Made by a program: the position numbers and the translations under genes
The notes under the pieces: model-generated
Databases searched by the model: none
What the model saw: only the letters and a program-made list of their open reading frames with translations
What the model was told of the DNA's origin: nothing
Source: Planctomycetota bacterium
GTDB lineage: Bacteria; Planctomycetota; SBBH01; JAHFOU01
Assembly (NCBI GenBank): GCA_023261525.1
Contig: JAHFOU010000071.1
Location: 1 to 6,423, forward strand
Direction: 5' to 3'
Length of the DNA stretch: 6,423 nucleotides
Part shown: piece after piece, positions 1 to 5,285 of the stretch
Layout of the letters: every line of letters begins with the position of its first letter
Position numbering within the stretch: the stretch's first letter is position 1

Positions 1-560
1 AGCGAGGCGGCCACCAGGACCCCGATCAGGGCCGCGGCCAGGGACTCCAGGCCCACCAGGGCCCGCACCGGCCCGGCGGCGGCCCCTTGGGCCTCCTCCA
101 CACTGCGGCGGGAGACGGCGGCCGCGACCAGGGCCTCTCGCCCCCCCCCTCCCACGCTTCGGAAGGCGACCAGGTGCCCCTCGTCGCCGAGCCGGCGCTC
201 CTCGATCAGGGCGCCCGCCGCGGGAGCCCTCAAGGGAAGGTCCCTCAGCAGGGGCCTCCAGGCCCCCAGCTCGGCCTCGGGGACGGAGGAGGCCAGGACT
301 TCGCGCCGGGCGTCGAGCACGAAGATGCGGGCGTCCGCGAGCCGTCCCATGAAGGCCATGTGGCGGGATTCCAGCGGGGAGCCCGAATCGGCCAGGTGGC
401 CGACGAGACGTCCCAGCCGGGCGCGGACATCCTCCTCCACCTGGGCCGCCACGCGGCGCTCGGCAGCCCAGCCCAGGAGGACCGCGGCCGAGGCGCCCAG
501 CAGGGCGAAGGGCAGGATGATGCGCCAGCGGATCGGCAGGAAGATGCGGGCGGACGCCAC
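1..560 (-). CDS. Membrane-anchored sensor protein, N-terminal part (probable histidine kinase), truncated by window edge
   Basis: The visible 186 codons start at a GTG at 560, 5 nt after the bioB stop. They encode a short basic N-terminus (R5, R11, R13), a membrane segment at about residues 14-33, and a mostly hydrophilic stretch at 34-163 that would lie outside the membrane. A second hydrophobic segment begins near residue 165 and is cut off by the window. This membrane-loop-membrane layout is typical of the sensory half of a two-component histidine kinase. Neither a HAMP nor a kinase domain is visible, so a chemoreceptor or other sensor is possible. The loop contains a region of the form ARIFVLDARREVLASS (77-92), reminiscent of small extracytoplasmic sensor folds. 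No Shine-Dalgarno sequence precedes the GTG, and there is no ATG before residue 68, so translational coupling to bioB is inferred. A run of nine G encodes part of Gly137-Gly140. The frame reads sensibly on both sides of it. Confidence 0.6.
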   Translation of the reverse strand, partial: MASARIFLPIRWRIILPFALLGASAAVLLGWAAERRVAAQVEEDVRARLGRLVGHLADSGSPLESRHMAFMGRLADARIFVLDARREVLASSVPEAELGAWRPLLRDLPLRAPAAGALIEERRLGDEGHLVAFRSVGGGGREALVAAAVSRRSVEEAQGAAAGPVRALVGLESLAAALIGVLVAAS

Positions 561-565
561 GGCGG

Positions 566-1597
566 CTAGGCCGTCATCTGGGCCTGGGCGGCTTCCTGGA
601 CGGTCTCGAAGCCCAGGTCGCGGATCATCTTCAGGTCCGCCTCCACGCCCTGGCCGGGGGTGTTCAGGTAGCCGTCAGTGAAAATCGAATTCGCCGCGTA
701 GAGGGCCATGGGCTGGAGGGCGCCCAGCTTCTCCTCGCGTCCCGCCGCGGCGCGGATGTCCTTGTCCGGGTTCAGGAGACGGAAGAGGCAGAGGACCTTG
801 AGGCAGTAGGCCGGGGTCGAGGGGGCGGAGGTCGCCGCCTTGGGCGTCCCGCTCCAGCTCTCCATCAGGAAGTTCACGGGGATGGAGGACACGCCCAGCT
901 CCCGCACCGCCAAGGCCAGGTCGGCCACGTCCTCGGAGGTCTCGCCCATCCCGACGATGCCCCCGGAGCAGAGTTCCATGCCGGCGGCCTTGGCCGTGCG
1001 CAGGGTGTCGATGCGGTCCTTCCAGCTGTGGGTGGTGCAGACCTCAGGGAAGAAGCGCTCGGAGGATTCGAGGTTGTGGTTGAAGCGGTCGACCCCGGCT
1101 TCGGCCAGGCGCTTCGCCCTTGGCACGGTCAGGAGACCCAACGAGGTGCAGACGCGGATGGGCACCGAGGCCTTGATGCGGCGCACCGCGTCGCAGAGCA
1201 CGTCCAGGTCCGCGTCCGAGGGGCCCCGCGTGGCCGTGACGATGCAGAACTTCCAGGCCCCGCGCTGGTGGGCCATCTCGGCCTCCTTGACGATCTGGTC
1301 GGCGGACTCCAGCTTGTACGGCTCCAGCTCCTTCGTCGCCTTGGAGGACTGGGCGCAGAAGCCGCAGTCCTCCGCGCAGGCCCCCCGCTTGGCGTTCATG
1401 AGGACATGGACCTTGACCTTGTTGCCGTGGAAGTGGCGCCGCACTCGCCAGGCCGCGGCCAGCAGGGCCGGGAGCTCGGCGTCGGCGGCCCGGAGGATGC
1501 CCAGGGCCTCCTCGCGGGAGAGGATCCCGCCGGAGAGGGCCTTGTCCGCCAGGGCTTCGAAGTCAGGCATGCGGGGATTGTCCGTGGGCGTGGTCAT
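566..1597 (-). CDS. bioB: Biotin synthase (radical SAM)
   Basis: BioB inserts sulfur into dethiobiotin to make biotin, using S-adenosylmethionine, a [4Fe-4S] cluster and a sacrificial [2Fe-2S] cluster in the cytoplasm. The 343-residue protein carries the radical SAM motif CxxxCxxC at C74, C78 and C81 (CAEDCGFC). The expected [2Fe-2S] ligands are present as C118 (KFCIV), C150 (RVCTS), C210 (ELCSGG) and R282 (DIRAAAGRE). Other family signatures are FNHNLESS (172-179), SIPVNFL (238-244) and AANSIF (301-306). Length is normal for the family. The segment 245-265 (MESWSGTPKAATSAPS...) departs from the usual PIxGTPL loop. The start is uncertain. ATG 1597 overlaps moaE by 35 nt, and the alternative ATG at 1570 (Met10, before the conserved region) would overlap by 8 nt. 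Neither has a good Shine-Dalgarno sequence. It sits in an operon with molybdopterin synthase genes rather than with other bio genes. Confidence 0.95.
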   Translation of the reverse strand: MTTPTDNPRMPDFEALADKALSGGILSREEALGILRAADAELPALLAAAWRVRRHFHGNKVKVHVLMNAKRGACAEDCGFCAQSSKATKELEPYKLESADQIVKEAEMAHQRGAWKFCIVTATRGPSDADLDVLCDAVRRIKASVPIRVCTSLGLLTVPRAKRLAEAGVDRFNHNLESSERFFPEVCTTHSWKDRIDTLRTAKAAGMELCSGGIVGMGETSEDVADLALAVRELGVSSIPVNFLMESWSGTPKAATSAPSTPAYCLKVLCLFRLLNPDKDIRAAAGREEKLGALQPMALYAANSIFTDGYLNTPGQGVEADLKMIRDLGFETVQEAAQAQMTA

Positions 1598-1988
1598 GGG
1601 CGCAAGCGTCCCCCCCCATCTTCCAGATCGGCACGATCTCCTTCACCCGGTCGATGGCGAAGGCGCAGGCCGCGAAGGCCTCCTGGCGGTGCTTGGAGAC
1701 GACGGCGATGGCCACGGCCACCTCGCCGACCGGGACCGCCCCGTGGCGATGGGCGATAGAGACGTCCAGCACCTTGAAGCGCGCAACCGCCTCCTCCACC
1801 ACCTGCTTGAGCTTGGCCTCGGCCATGGGGGCGTAGGCGTCGTAGTCCAGGTGCCCGTTCTCGGCCGCCGGCCCCTCGGGGCGGACCACGCCCTCGAAGG
1901 TGGCCACCGCGCCCTCCCCGCGACCGGAGAGGGCCTTGGCCAGGGCCTCGGCGTTGATCCTTCCCTTCGTAAGCAGGATGGCGCCCAT
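1563..1988 (-). CDS. moaE: Molybdopterin synthase large (catalytic) subunit MoaE
   Basis: MoaE is the catalytic subunit of molybdopterin synthase. With thiocarboxylated MoaD it converts precursor Z (cPMP) to molybdopterin in molybdenum cofactor synthesis. The 141-residue product shows TFEGVVR (30-36), the aromatic/acidic segment around 47-57, IAHRHG (79-83), the second HR at 100-101, and the C-terminal VKEIVPIWK with lysines K116 and K123. These match the two catalytic lysines of the family. The start at 1988 (MGAILLTKG) is preceded by GGGAGG with 6-nt spacing and follows the moaD stop by 2 nt. A longer in-frame start exists upstream but would lie across moaD. The tail after IWK is unusual: a G8 tract is followed by a histidine-rich CAHDHAHGQSPHA end that overlaps bioB. 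One extra G would instead end the protein in a stop overlapping the bioB ATG, so the true C-terminus is uncertain. Confidence 0.93.
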   Translation of the reverse strand: MGAILLTKGRINAEALAKALSGRGEGAVATFEGVVRPEGPAAENGHLDYDAYAPMAEAKLKQVVEEAVARFKVLDVSIAHRHGAVPVGEVAVAIAVVSKHRQEAFAACAFAIDRVKEIVPIWKMGGDACAHDHAHGQSPHA

Positions 1989-1990
1989 GG

Positions 1991-2230
1991 CTAACCTCCC
2001 GAGAGGGGCGGCATCACCGCCACCTCCTCGGAGCCTTTCAGCACGGTCCCGACGGGTGCGAACTCCTGGTCCACGGCGACCTGGAGGGAACCGCGCACCG
2101 CGGCGATGGCCGGATGGCGGGCGCAACAGGCATCCAAGAGGTCTTTCACCGTGGCGCCGGGCGCGAGCGGGATGTCCTCCATGTCACAGCCGGCATGCAT
2201 GCGGCAGGGGCCGAAGTAGAGCACGCGCAT
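1991..2230 (-). CDS. moaD: Molybdopterin synthase small subunit (sulfur carrier) MoaD
   Basis: MoaD is a ubiquitin-fold sulfur carrier. Its C-terminal Gly-Gly is adenylated and thiocarboxylated, then donates sulfur to cPMP within the MoaD-MoaE heterotetramer. The 79-residue product begins MRVLYFGPCR, matching the beta-strand start usual for MoaD. It contains a TVKDLLDACCARHP helix region and a VAVDQE strand, and ends EVAVMPPLSGG with the terminal Gly-Gly intact. Its length agrees with the roughly 80-residue family. ATG 2230 was chosen because it matches the family N-terminus. A GTG at 2251 would add seven residues (VSSILGP) with no better ribosome site. No Shine-Dalgarno sequence precedes 2230, but TATCCT lies 7 nt before it, suggesting a leaderless mRNA. 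It is the first gene of the minus-strand operon, with moaE 2 nt downstream. Three cysteines (C9, C15 and a CC pair in the helix) are a little unusual for so small a protein. Confidence 0.92.
   Translation of the reverse strand: MRVLYFGPCRMHAGCDMEDIPLAPGATVKDLLDACCARHPAIAAVRGSLQVAVDQEFAPVGTVLKGSEEVAVMPPLSGG
1995..2000 (-). promoter_or_regulatory. Ribosome binding site of moaE
   Basis: GGGAGG on the minus strand lies 6 nt before ATG 1988. It is built into the Gly-Gly codons of the moaD C-terminus. It fixes the moaE start and is the only strong Shine-Dalgarno sequence in the minus-strand operon. Confidence 0.75.
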
Positions 2231-2237
2231 GGGGCCA

Positions 2238-2243
2238 AGGATA
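2238..2243 (-). promoter_or_regulatory. Putative -10 element of moaD (leaderless type)
   Basis: TATCCT on the minus strand is separated from the moaD ATG (2230) by exactly 7 nt (TGGCCCC). That would place the transcription start at or next to the start codon. I see no good -35 hexamer at 16-18 nt spacing. The absence of a Shine-Dalgarno sequence supports the reading, but no transcript data are available. Confidence 0.4.
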
Positions 2244-2244
2244 C

Positions 2245-2273
2245 TCGACACGCCCGTCGGACGCGGGTATGTT
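2245..2273 (+). promoter_or_regulatory. Putative sigma-70-type promoter of dedA
   Basis: TCGACA (2245-2250, five of six matches to TTGACA) and TATGTT (2268-2273) are separated by 17 nt, the optimal spacing. Transcription would begin near 2280, giving a leader of about 7 nt before ATG 2287. The -35 box abuts the moaD -10 element on the other strand, so polymerase could not occupy both promoters at once. The whole 2231-2286 gap is taken up by these elements. Confidence 0.5.
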
Positions 2274-2286
2274 CCGCGGCCGAACG

Positions 2287-2940
2287 ATGGCCGAGATGAT
2301 CCACAAGCTGGTCGACCTCTTCCTCCACCTGGACAAGCACCTGGACCAGGTGACGGGCCAGTACGGCGTCTGGACCTACGGCATCCTGTTCGCCATCGTG
2401 CTCTGCGAGACCGGCCTGGTGGTCACGCCCGTCCTGCCGGGGGACTCCCTGCTCTTCGCCGCGGGCGCCCTGGCGGCTCGGGGAGAGGGCCTCGACCCCT
2501 GGGTCCTCTTCGGGCTCCTCAGCGTCGCCGCGGTGCTGGGGGATATGCTGAACTACTGGGCAGGGCACTTCTTCGGTGCGCGCATCTTCAAGCCCGACGC
2601 CCGCTTCCTGAAGACCGAGTACCTGGAGAGGACCCAGGCCTTCTACGAGCGCCACGGCGGCAAGACCATCGTGATGGCGCGGTTCATGCCCTTCATCCGG
2701 ACCTTCGCGCCCTTCGTCGCCGGCATGGGCCGCATGCAGTACCGCCGCTTCTTCCTCTACAACGTCGGCGGCGCCGTCCTCTGGGTGGGGATCTGCGTGG
2801 CCGCCGGGCATTTCTTCGGGAACATCCCCGTCGTGAAGAAGAACTTCTCCCTGGTGATCCTGGGGATCGTCTTCGTCTCCCTCCTGCCGGGCCTCATCGC
2901 CTGGTGGCGCTCCCGCACCGCTCCAACGAAAAATCCCTGA
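2287..2940 (+). CDS. dedA: DedA family integral membrane protein
   Basis: This 217-residue polytopic inner-membrane protein closely resembles E. coli DedA itself rather than the YqjA/YghB branch. Shared segments include HLD (14-16), QYGVWTYGILF (25-35), CETGLVVTPVLPGDSLLF (40-57), GGKTIVMARFMPFIRTFAPFVAGMG in the middle, and an IPVV/LLPG C-terminal part. Family members act in membrane homeostasis, and some recycle undecaprenyl phosphate or other polyprenyl/phospholipid carriers across the membrane. Residues linked to function in the family are present: E41, D53, and the paired arginines R132 and R138 of the RFxPxxR motif. ATG 2287 is the chosen start. ATG 2269 overlaps the -10 element, and ATG 2296 aligns about as well with E. 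coli DedA. There is no Shine-Dalgarno sequence. It is followed by recR after 34 bp with no terminator, so read-through is likely. Confidence 0.93.
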   Translation: MAEMIHKLVDLFLHLDKHLDQVTGQYGVWTYGILFAIVLCETGLVVTPVLPGDSLLFAAGALAARGEGLDPWVLFGLLSVAAVLGDMLNYWAGHFFGARIFKPDARFLKTEYLERTQAFYERHGGKTIVMARFMPFIRTFAPFVAGMGRMQYRRFFLYNVGGAVLWVGICVAAGHFFGNIPVVKKNFSLVILGIVFVSLLPGLIAWWRSRTAPTKNP

Positions 2941-2961
2941 TTTCCACCAACAGGCTTCCGG

Positions 2962-2967
2962 TATTCT
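2962..2967 (+). promoter_or_regulatory. Putative -10 element of recR (leaderless type)
   Basis: TATTCT lies exactly 7 nt before the recR ATG (2975), the same spacing as at moaD. A partial -35 match, TTTCCA (2941-2946, four of six), has a short 15-nt spacer. No Shine-Dalgarno sequence is present before recR. The element lies in the 34-bp dedA-recR gap, so recR and the pilus genes may be transcribed independently of dedA. Confidence 0.4.
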
Positions 2968-2974
2968 CCGGGCT

Positions 2975-3571
2975 ATGCCCGAGCTCCCCGAGCCCATGAC
3001 CGCCCTGCTGGAGGCCCTGCGCCGCCTCCCCGGGGTGGGCCGCCGCTCGGCCGAGCGCATCGCCTTCCACCTCCTCAAGGGCCCCAAGATGGACGCCCTG
3101 GAGCTGGCCCGGGCGGTGGAGCGGGCCGCCCAGCTGACGCCCTGCCCCGAGTGCTTCCAGCTCTCGGAGGGCGGGCCCTGCCCCATCTGCCGGGACCCCG
3201 CCCGCGACGCCGCCGTGGTCTGCGTGGTCGAGACCCCCATGGACCTGCTGGCCATCGAGAAGAGCGGGGAGTTCCGCGGGCGCTACCACGTCCTGGGCGG
3301 GCGCATCGCCCCCCTGGACGGCGTGGGCCCCGAGGCCCTGACCATCGGGCCCCTGCTGAGGCGTGTGCGGGAGCAGAAGGTGTCCGAGGTCATCCTGGCC
3401 ACCAATCCCGATCCCGACGGCGACGGCACGGCGATGTTCCTGACCAAGGCCCTGGAGCCCACGGGCGCGAAGGTGACCCGGCTGGCGAGGGGCATCTCCT
3501 CCGGGGCCCTGATGGAGCAGGCCAACCGGGGCGTCCTCTCCGACGCCTTGAGGGCCCGCCGCGCGGTATGA
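2975..3571 (+). CDS. recR: Recombination mediator protein RecR
   Basis: RecR works with RecF/RecO in the RecFOR pathway, loading RecA onto gapped DNA coated with single-strand binding protein. It forms a ring-shaped clamp. The 198-residue length is typical. In order there are the helix-hairpin-helix LRRLPGVGRRSAERIAFHLL (15-34), a four-cysteine zinc site at C57, C60, C69 and C72, and a Toprim domain from about 80. The Toprim domain has VVETPMD (84-90), a helical middle, and ATNPDPDGDGTA (142-153) where many family members have ATNP-x-x-EG-x-x-TA. The C-terminus (GISSGALMEQANRGVL...) is divergent: the usual (I/L)PxGGxLEYAD is largely replaced, although the alignment is ungapped and ends RR as expected. 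ATG 2975 is supported because LPEPMTALLEAL aligns with the usual YPEPLxxLIxxL start. It lacks the common dnaX-ybaB neighbours. Its TGA overlaps the ATG of the next gene (ATGA), coupling it to pilus genes. Confidence 0.95.
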   Translation: MPELPEPMTALLEALRRLPGVGRRSAERIAFHLLKGPKMDALELARAVERAAQLTPCPECFQLSEGGPCPICRDPARDAAVVCVVETPMDLLAIEKSGEFRGRYHVLGGRIAPLDGVGPEALTIGPLLRRVREQKVSEVILATNPDPDGDGTAMFLTKALEPTGAKVTRLARGISSGALMEQANRGVLSDALRARRAV

Positions 3572-4197
3572 GGGGACCTCGGGCCGGCGCCGCGCTCACG
3601 GAGTTCGCCCTCCTCATGCCCCTCCTCCTGGCCCTTTCCCTGGGCGGGATCCAGCTCAGCCTGATGGCGCAGGCCCGCATCGTCGTCCAGGCGGCGGCCG
3701 TCGCCGCCGCCCGGGCCGCCATCGCCGATCCCCGCGGGCTCAAGCTCTCCCCCGAGCGGGCCGCCGCCGTGGCCTGCGCCGGCATCGCCGGCCTCATCCT
3801 GCCCGCCGGGCTCAAGGCCGGGCCCTGGGAGAAGCTTCCCGGACCTCCAGGCCTTTCGCGCCTCCTCCGCCGCGGACCCGCCAGCAAGATGAAGACCCGG
3901 GCCGCCGTCATCCTCAGGCCCAAGGAGAACGAAGCCGAGGCCACCGTGGAGCATGACCTGGAGCTGGTGGTCCCCGGGGTCAACCGCCTCTTCATCTACC
4001 TGGAGAAGGGCTGGCTCCTCCTGCCCGGGCGCCGGGACGGCCTCCTGAGGAACCACGAGGCCCGGGTCCGCACCGCCATCTATGGAAGCCCCCACGTCCT
4101 GGTGAGCGCCACGGCCAGGATGCCGGCCCCCTGGCTGAACGCCCGCGGGATCCGCCCCGGCCTCTGGCCCGCACCCAAGCTGAAGAGGAAGGCATGA
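3568..4197 (+). CDS. TadE-like pseudopilin of a Tad/Flp pilus cluster
   Basis: The 209-residue protein starts at an ATG overlapping the recR stop. Its N-terminus RAGAALTEFALLMPLLLALSL (5-25) is the TadE-type signature: Gly7, four residues, then Glu12 at the +5 position of a G/xxxxE prepilin-peptidase site, followed by a single hydrophobic helix to about residue 33. TadE and TadF of the Tad system are known pseudopilins cleaved by TadV/CpaA. The helix continues into an alanine-rich stretch (QAAAVAAARAAIADPRG, 41-57). The rest is a periplasmic domain with a basic loop (KMKTRAAVILRPKENEAEA, 108-126) and no motif I recognise. At 209 residues it is longer than many TadE proteins. Ribosome site evidence is weak (GAGGG about 13 nt upstream), so translational coupling to recR is likely. 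It ends in ATGA overlapping the TadG-like gene. Confidence 0.8.
   Translation: MRGPRAGAALTEFALLMPLLLALSLGGIQLSLMAQARIVVQAAAVAAARAAIADPRGLKLSPERAAAVACAGIAGLILPAGLKAGPWEKLPGPPGLSRLLRRGPASKMKTRAAVILRPKENEAEATVEHDLELVVPGVNRLFIYLEKGWLLLPGRRDGLLRNHEARVRTAIYGSPHVLVSATARMPAPWLNARGIRPGLWPAPKLKRKA
4185..4188 (+). promoter_or_regulatory. Ribosome binding site of the TadG-like gene
   Basis: GAGG within AGAGGAAGGC lies 5 nt before ATG 4194, inside the last codons of the TadE-like gene. It supports the ATGA-overlap start. Confidence 0.6.
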
Positions 4198-5285
4198 TTG
4201 GGGCCCTGCTCCGTGCCCACCGGGACGAAGGGGGCCAAGGCCTGGCCTTCTCCGCCCTCCTCCTCTTCGTCCTCGTGTCCTTCCTCGGCGCCACCCTGAA
4301 CCTCGGTGCCGTGGCGGAGGCCCGGGTTCGCCAGCAGGCCGCTGCGGACGCCGCCGCGCACTCGGCCGCCGTGGTCCGGGCCCAGGCCCTGGCGACGCTG
4401 GCCGCCATGAACCATGTCATCGTCTGGACGGCCCGGGCCGCCGCGGCCCTGGTGGCCGCCGTCATCGTCTTGGGCACGTTGGTCGCCCTGAACGCGGTCT
4501 TCCCCGGGGCCTTCGCCTGGGCCGTGCCCCTTTTCGCCCAGGCCGTCCGGGCGGCTTCGGAATGGATCCCCCGCCTGAGATCCTGGGCGGACCGCGTCGC
4601 CAAGGCCGAGGACCGCCTCATCCAGACCGCCCCCTTCCTGGCCGTGGGCGAGGCCGGCCGGATCGCCCGGGCCGACGGGACGGCCTACGCCCTGCCCTTT
4701 CCTCCCGCCCCGCCACTGCCGGCCTCTCCGGAAAGAAACCAGGCCCGCTTCCTGGACCGTGTCACGGGCGGCCTGGTCCCGGCCTGGGCGGCGGGGAGGA
4801 TCCTGGGCTCCGGGCCCTCGGGGTACTCGCAGAGCCATTCCGCGGACCTCGGCGGGGGCCGGACAAAACACGCCACCAAGGACGAGGGCAACCTCGGCGA
4901 GGGGGTGACGGACCAGGCCCTGCGCGGCAAGCTGGGGCAGTTCAAGCGCCTCCTGGCCGGTTTCGCCCGCAACCCCTGGCCCATGCCCCGGGTCCTGGAC
5001 CGCCGCTACTGCCGGGAGTCCGTCACCGTGGCCTCCTTCCCTCCCGAGGACGCCTTCCAGGCCCCGCTCTGGCCGGACGTCTTCCCCGCCCCGAGGCGTT
5101 TCCCCTTCCTGGCCACCGCCAGGCCCTTCCACCCGGACCTGACCTGCCCCGGCGCCGAGGAGGCCCGGGACAACCTGTATCTCATGGAGGGCTGGGCGGC
5201 CGAGCTGGTCCCGGTGGACGGCCGGGCGCTCTACCAGCTTCAACGGGCCGCGGGACTGGAGAAGATGCCATGGATGGAACACTAG
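4194..5285 (+). CDS. TadG-like putative Tad pilus-associated membrane protein
   Basis: This 363-residue protein starts at an ATG overlapping the upstream stop, with GAGG placed 5 nt ahead. Residues 13-63 match the TadE/G-like N-terminal region: a glycine-rich GGQG, a transmembrane helix (about 17-38), then AEARVRQQAAADAAAHSAAVV, the counterpart of the TadG signature ending in lQxAADAAALAgA. Unlike the neighbouring pseudopilins it has no Glu at +5 after a glycine, which agrees with TadG not being a processed pseudopilin. Further hydrophobic segments at about 81-102 and 103-118 could be a second membrane hairpin. The C-terminal 200 residues are polar and proline-rich (PFPPAPPLPASPE at 168-180) with two cysteines (C273, C318). 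I see no von Willebrand A metal site (DxSxS), which some TadG proteins carry. Family membership is well supported only for the N-terminus; the remainder is unassigned. Confidence 0.7.
   Translation: MIGALLRAHRDEGGQGLAFSALLLFVLVSFLGATLNLGAVAEARVRQQAAADAAAHSAAVVRAQALATLAAMNHVIVWTARAAAALVAAVIVLGTLVALNAVFPGAFAWAVPLFAQAVRAASEWIPRLRSWADRVAKAEDRLIQTAPFLAVGEAGRIARADGTAYALPFPPAPPLPASPERNQARFLDRVTGGLVPAWAAGRILGSGPSGYSQSHSADLGGGRTKHATKDEGNLGEGVTDQALRGKLGQFKRLLAGFARNPWPMPRVLDRRYCRESVTVASFPPEDAFQAPLWPDVFPAPRRFPFLATARPFHPDLTCPGAEEARDNLYLMEGWAAELVPVDGRALYQLQRAAGLEKMPWMEH

Noticed and set aside
245..430. 61-codon minus-strand ORF starting MSAPGWDV
   Set aside because: It is out of frame with the sensor gene reading from 560, which shows two membrane segments. 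The 61-codon frame is Trp/Pro/Ser-rich and low complexity.
87..1994. Long open frames on the plus strand across the sensor, bioB and moaE genes (for example 87-569, 840-1994, 1028-1759)
   Set aside because: They are opposite-strand shadows of GC-rich genes. Their translations are Arg/Gly/Pro/Ser-rich with no recognisable domain, while the minus strand gives clear BioB and MoaE.
1989..2126. Extended MoaE start inside moaD (187-codon version)
   Set aside because: The extra 46 residues are Arg/Gly-rich and out of frame over moaD. GGGAGG at 6 nt and the family N-terminus support ATG 1988.
2941..2974. Possible terminator between dedA and recR
   Set aside because: The only inverted repeat (2969-2981) surrounds the recR start codon and has no T tract after it.
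2146..3289. Minus-strand frames of 369 and 131 codons over dedA and recR
   Set aside because: dedA and recR on the plus strand are unambiguous family members, and the antisense products resemble nothing.
4562..5269. Upstream extension of the second pseudopilin frame to a 405-codon ORF starting MDPPPEIL
   Set aside because: The extension is Pro/Gly/Arg-rich and lies out of frame over the TadG-like gene. The pilin-type N-terminus and GGAG site place the real start at 5270.
3283..5282. Minus-strand frames of 200-400 codons over the pilus genes
   Set aside because: Gly/Glu/Gln-rich antisense translations are a known artefact of high GC3 coding DNA. The plus strand has signal-anchored proteins with overlapping starts and stops.
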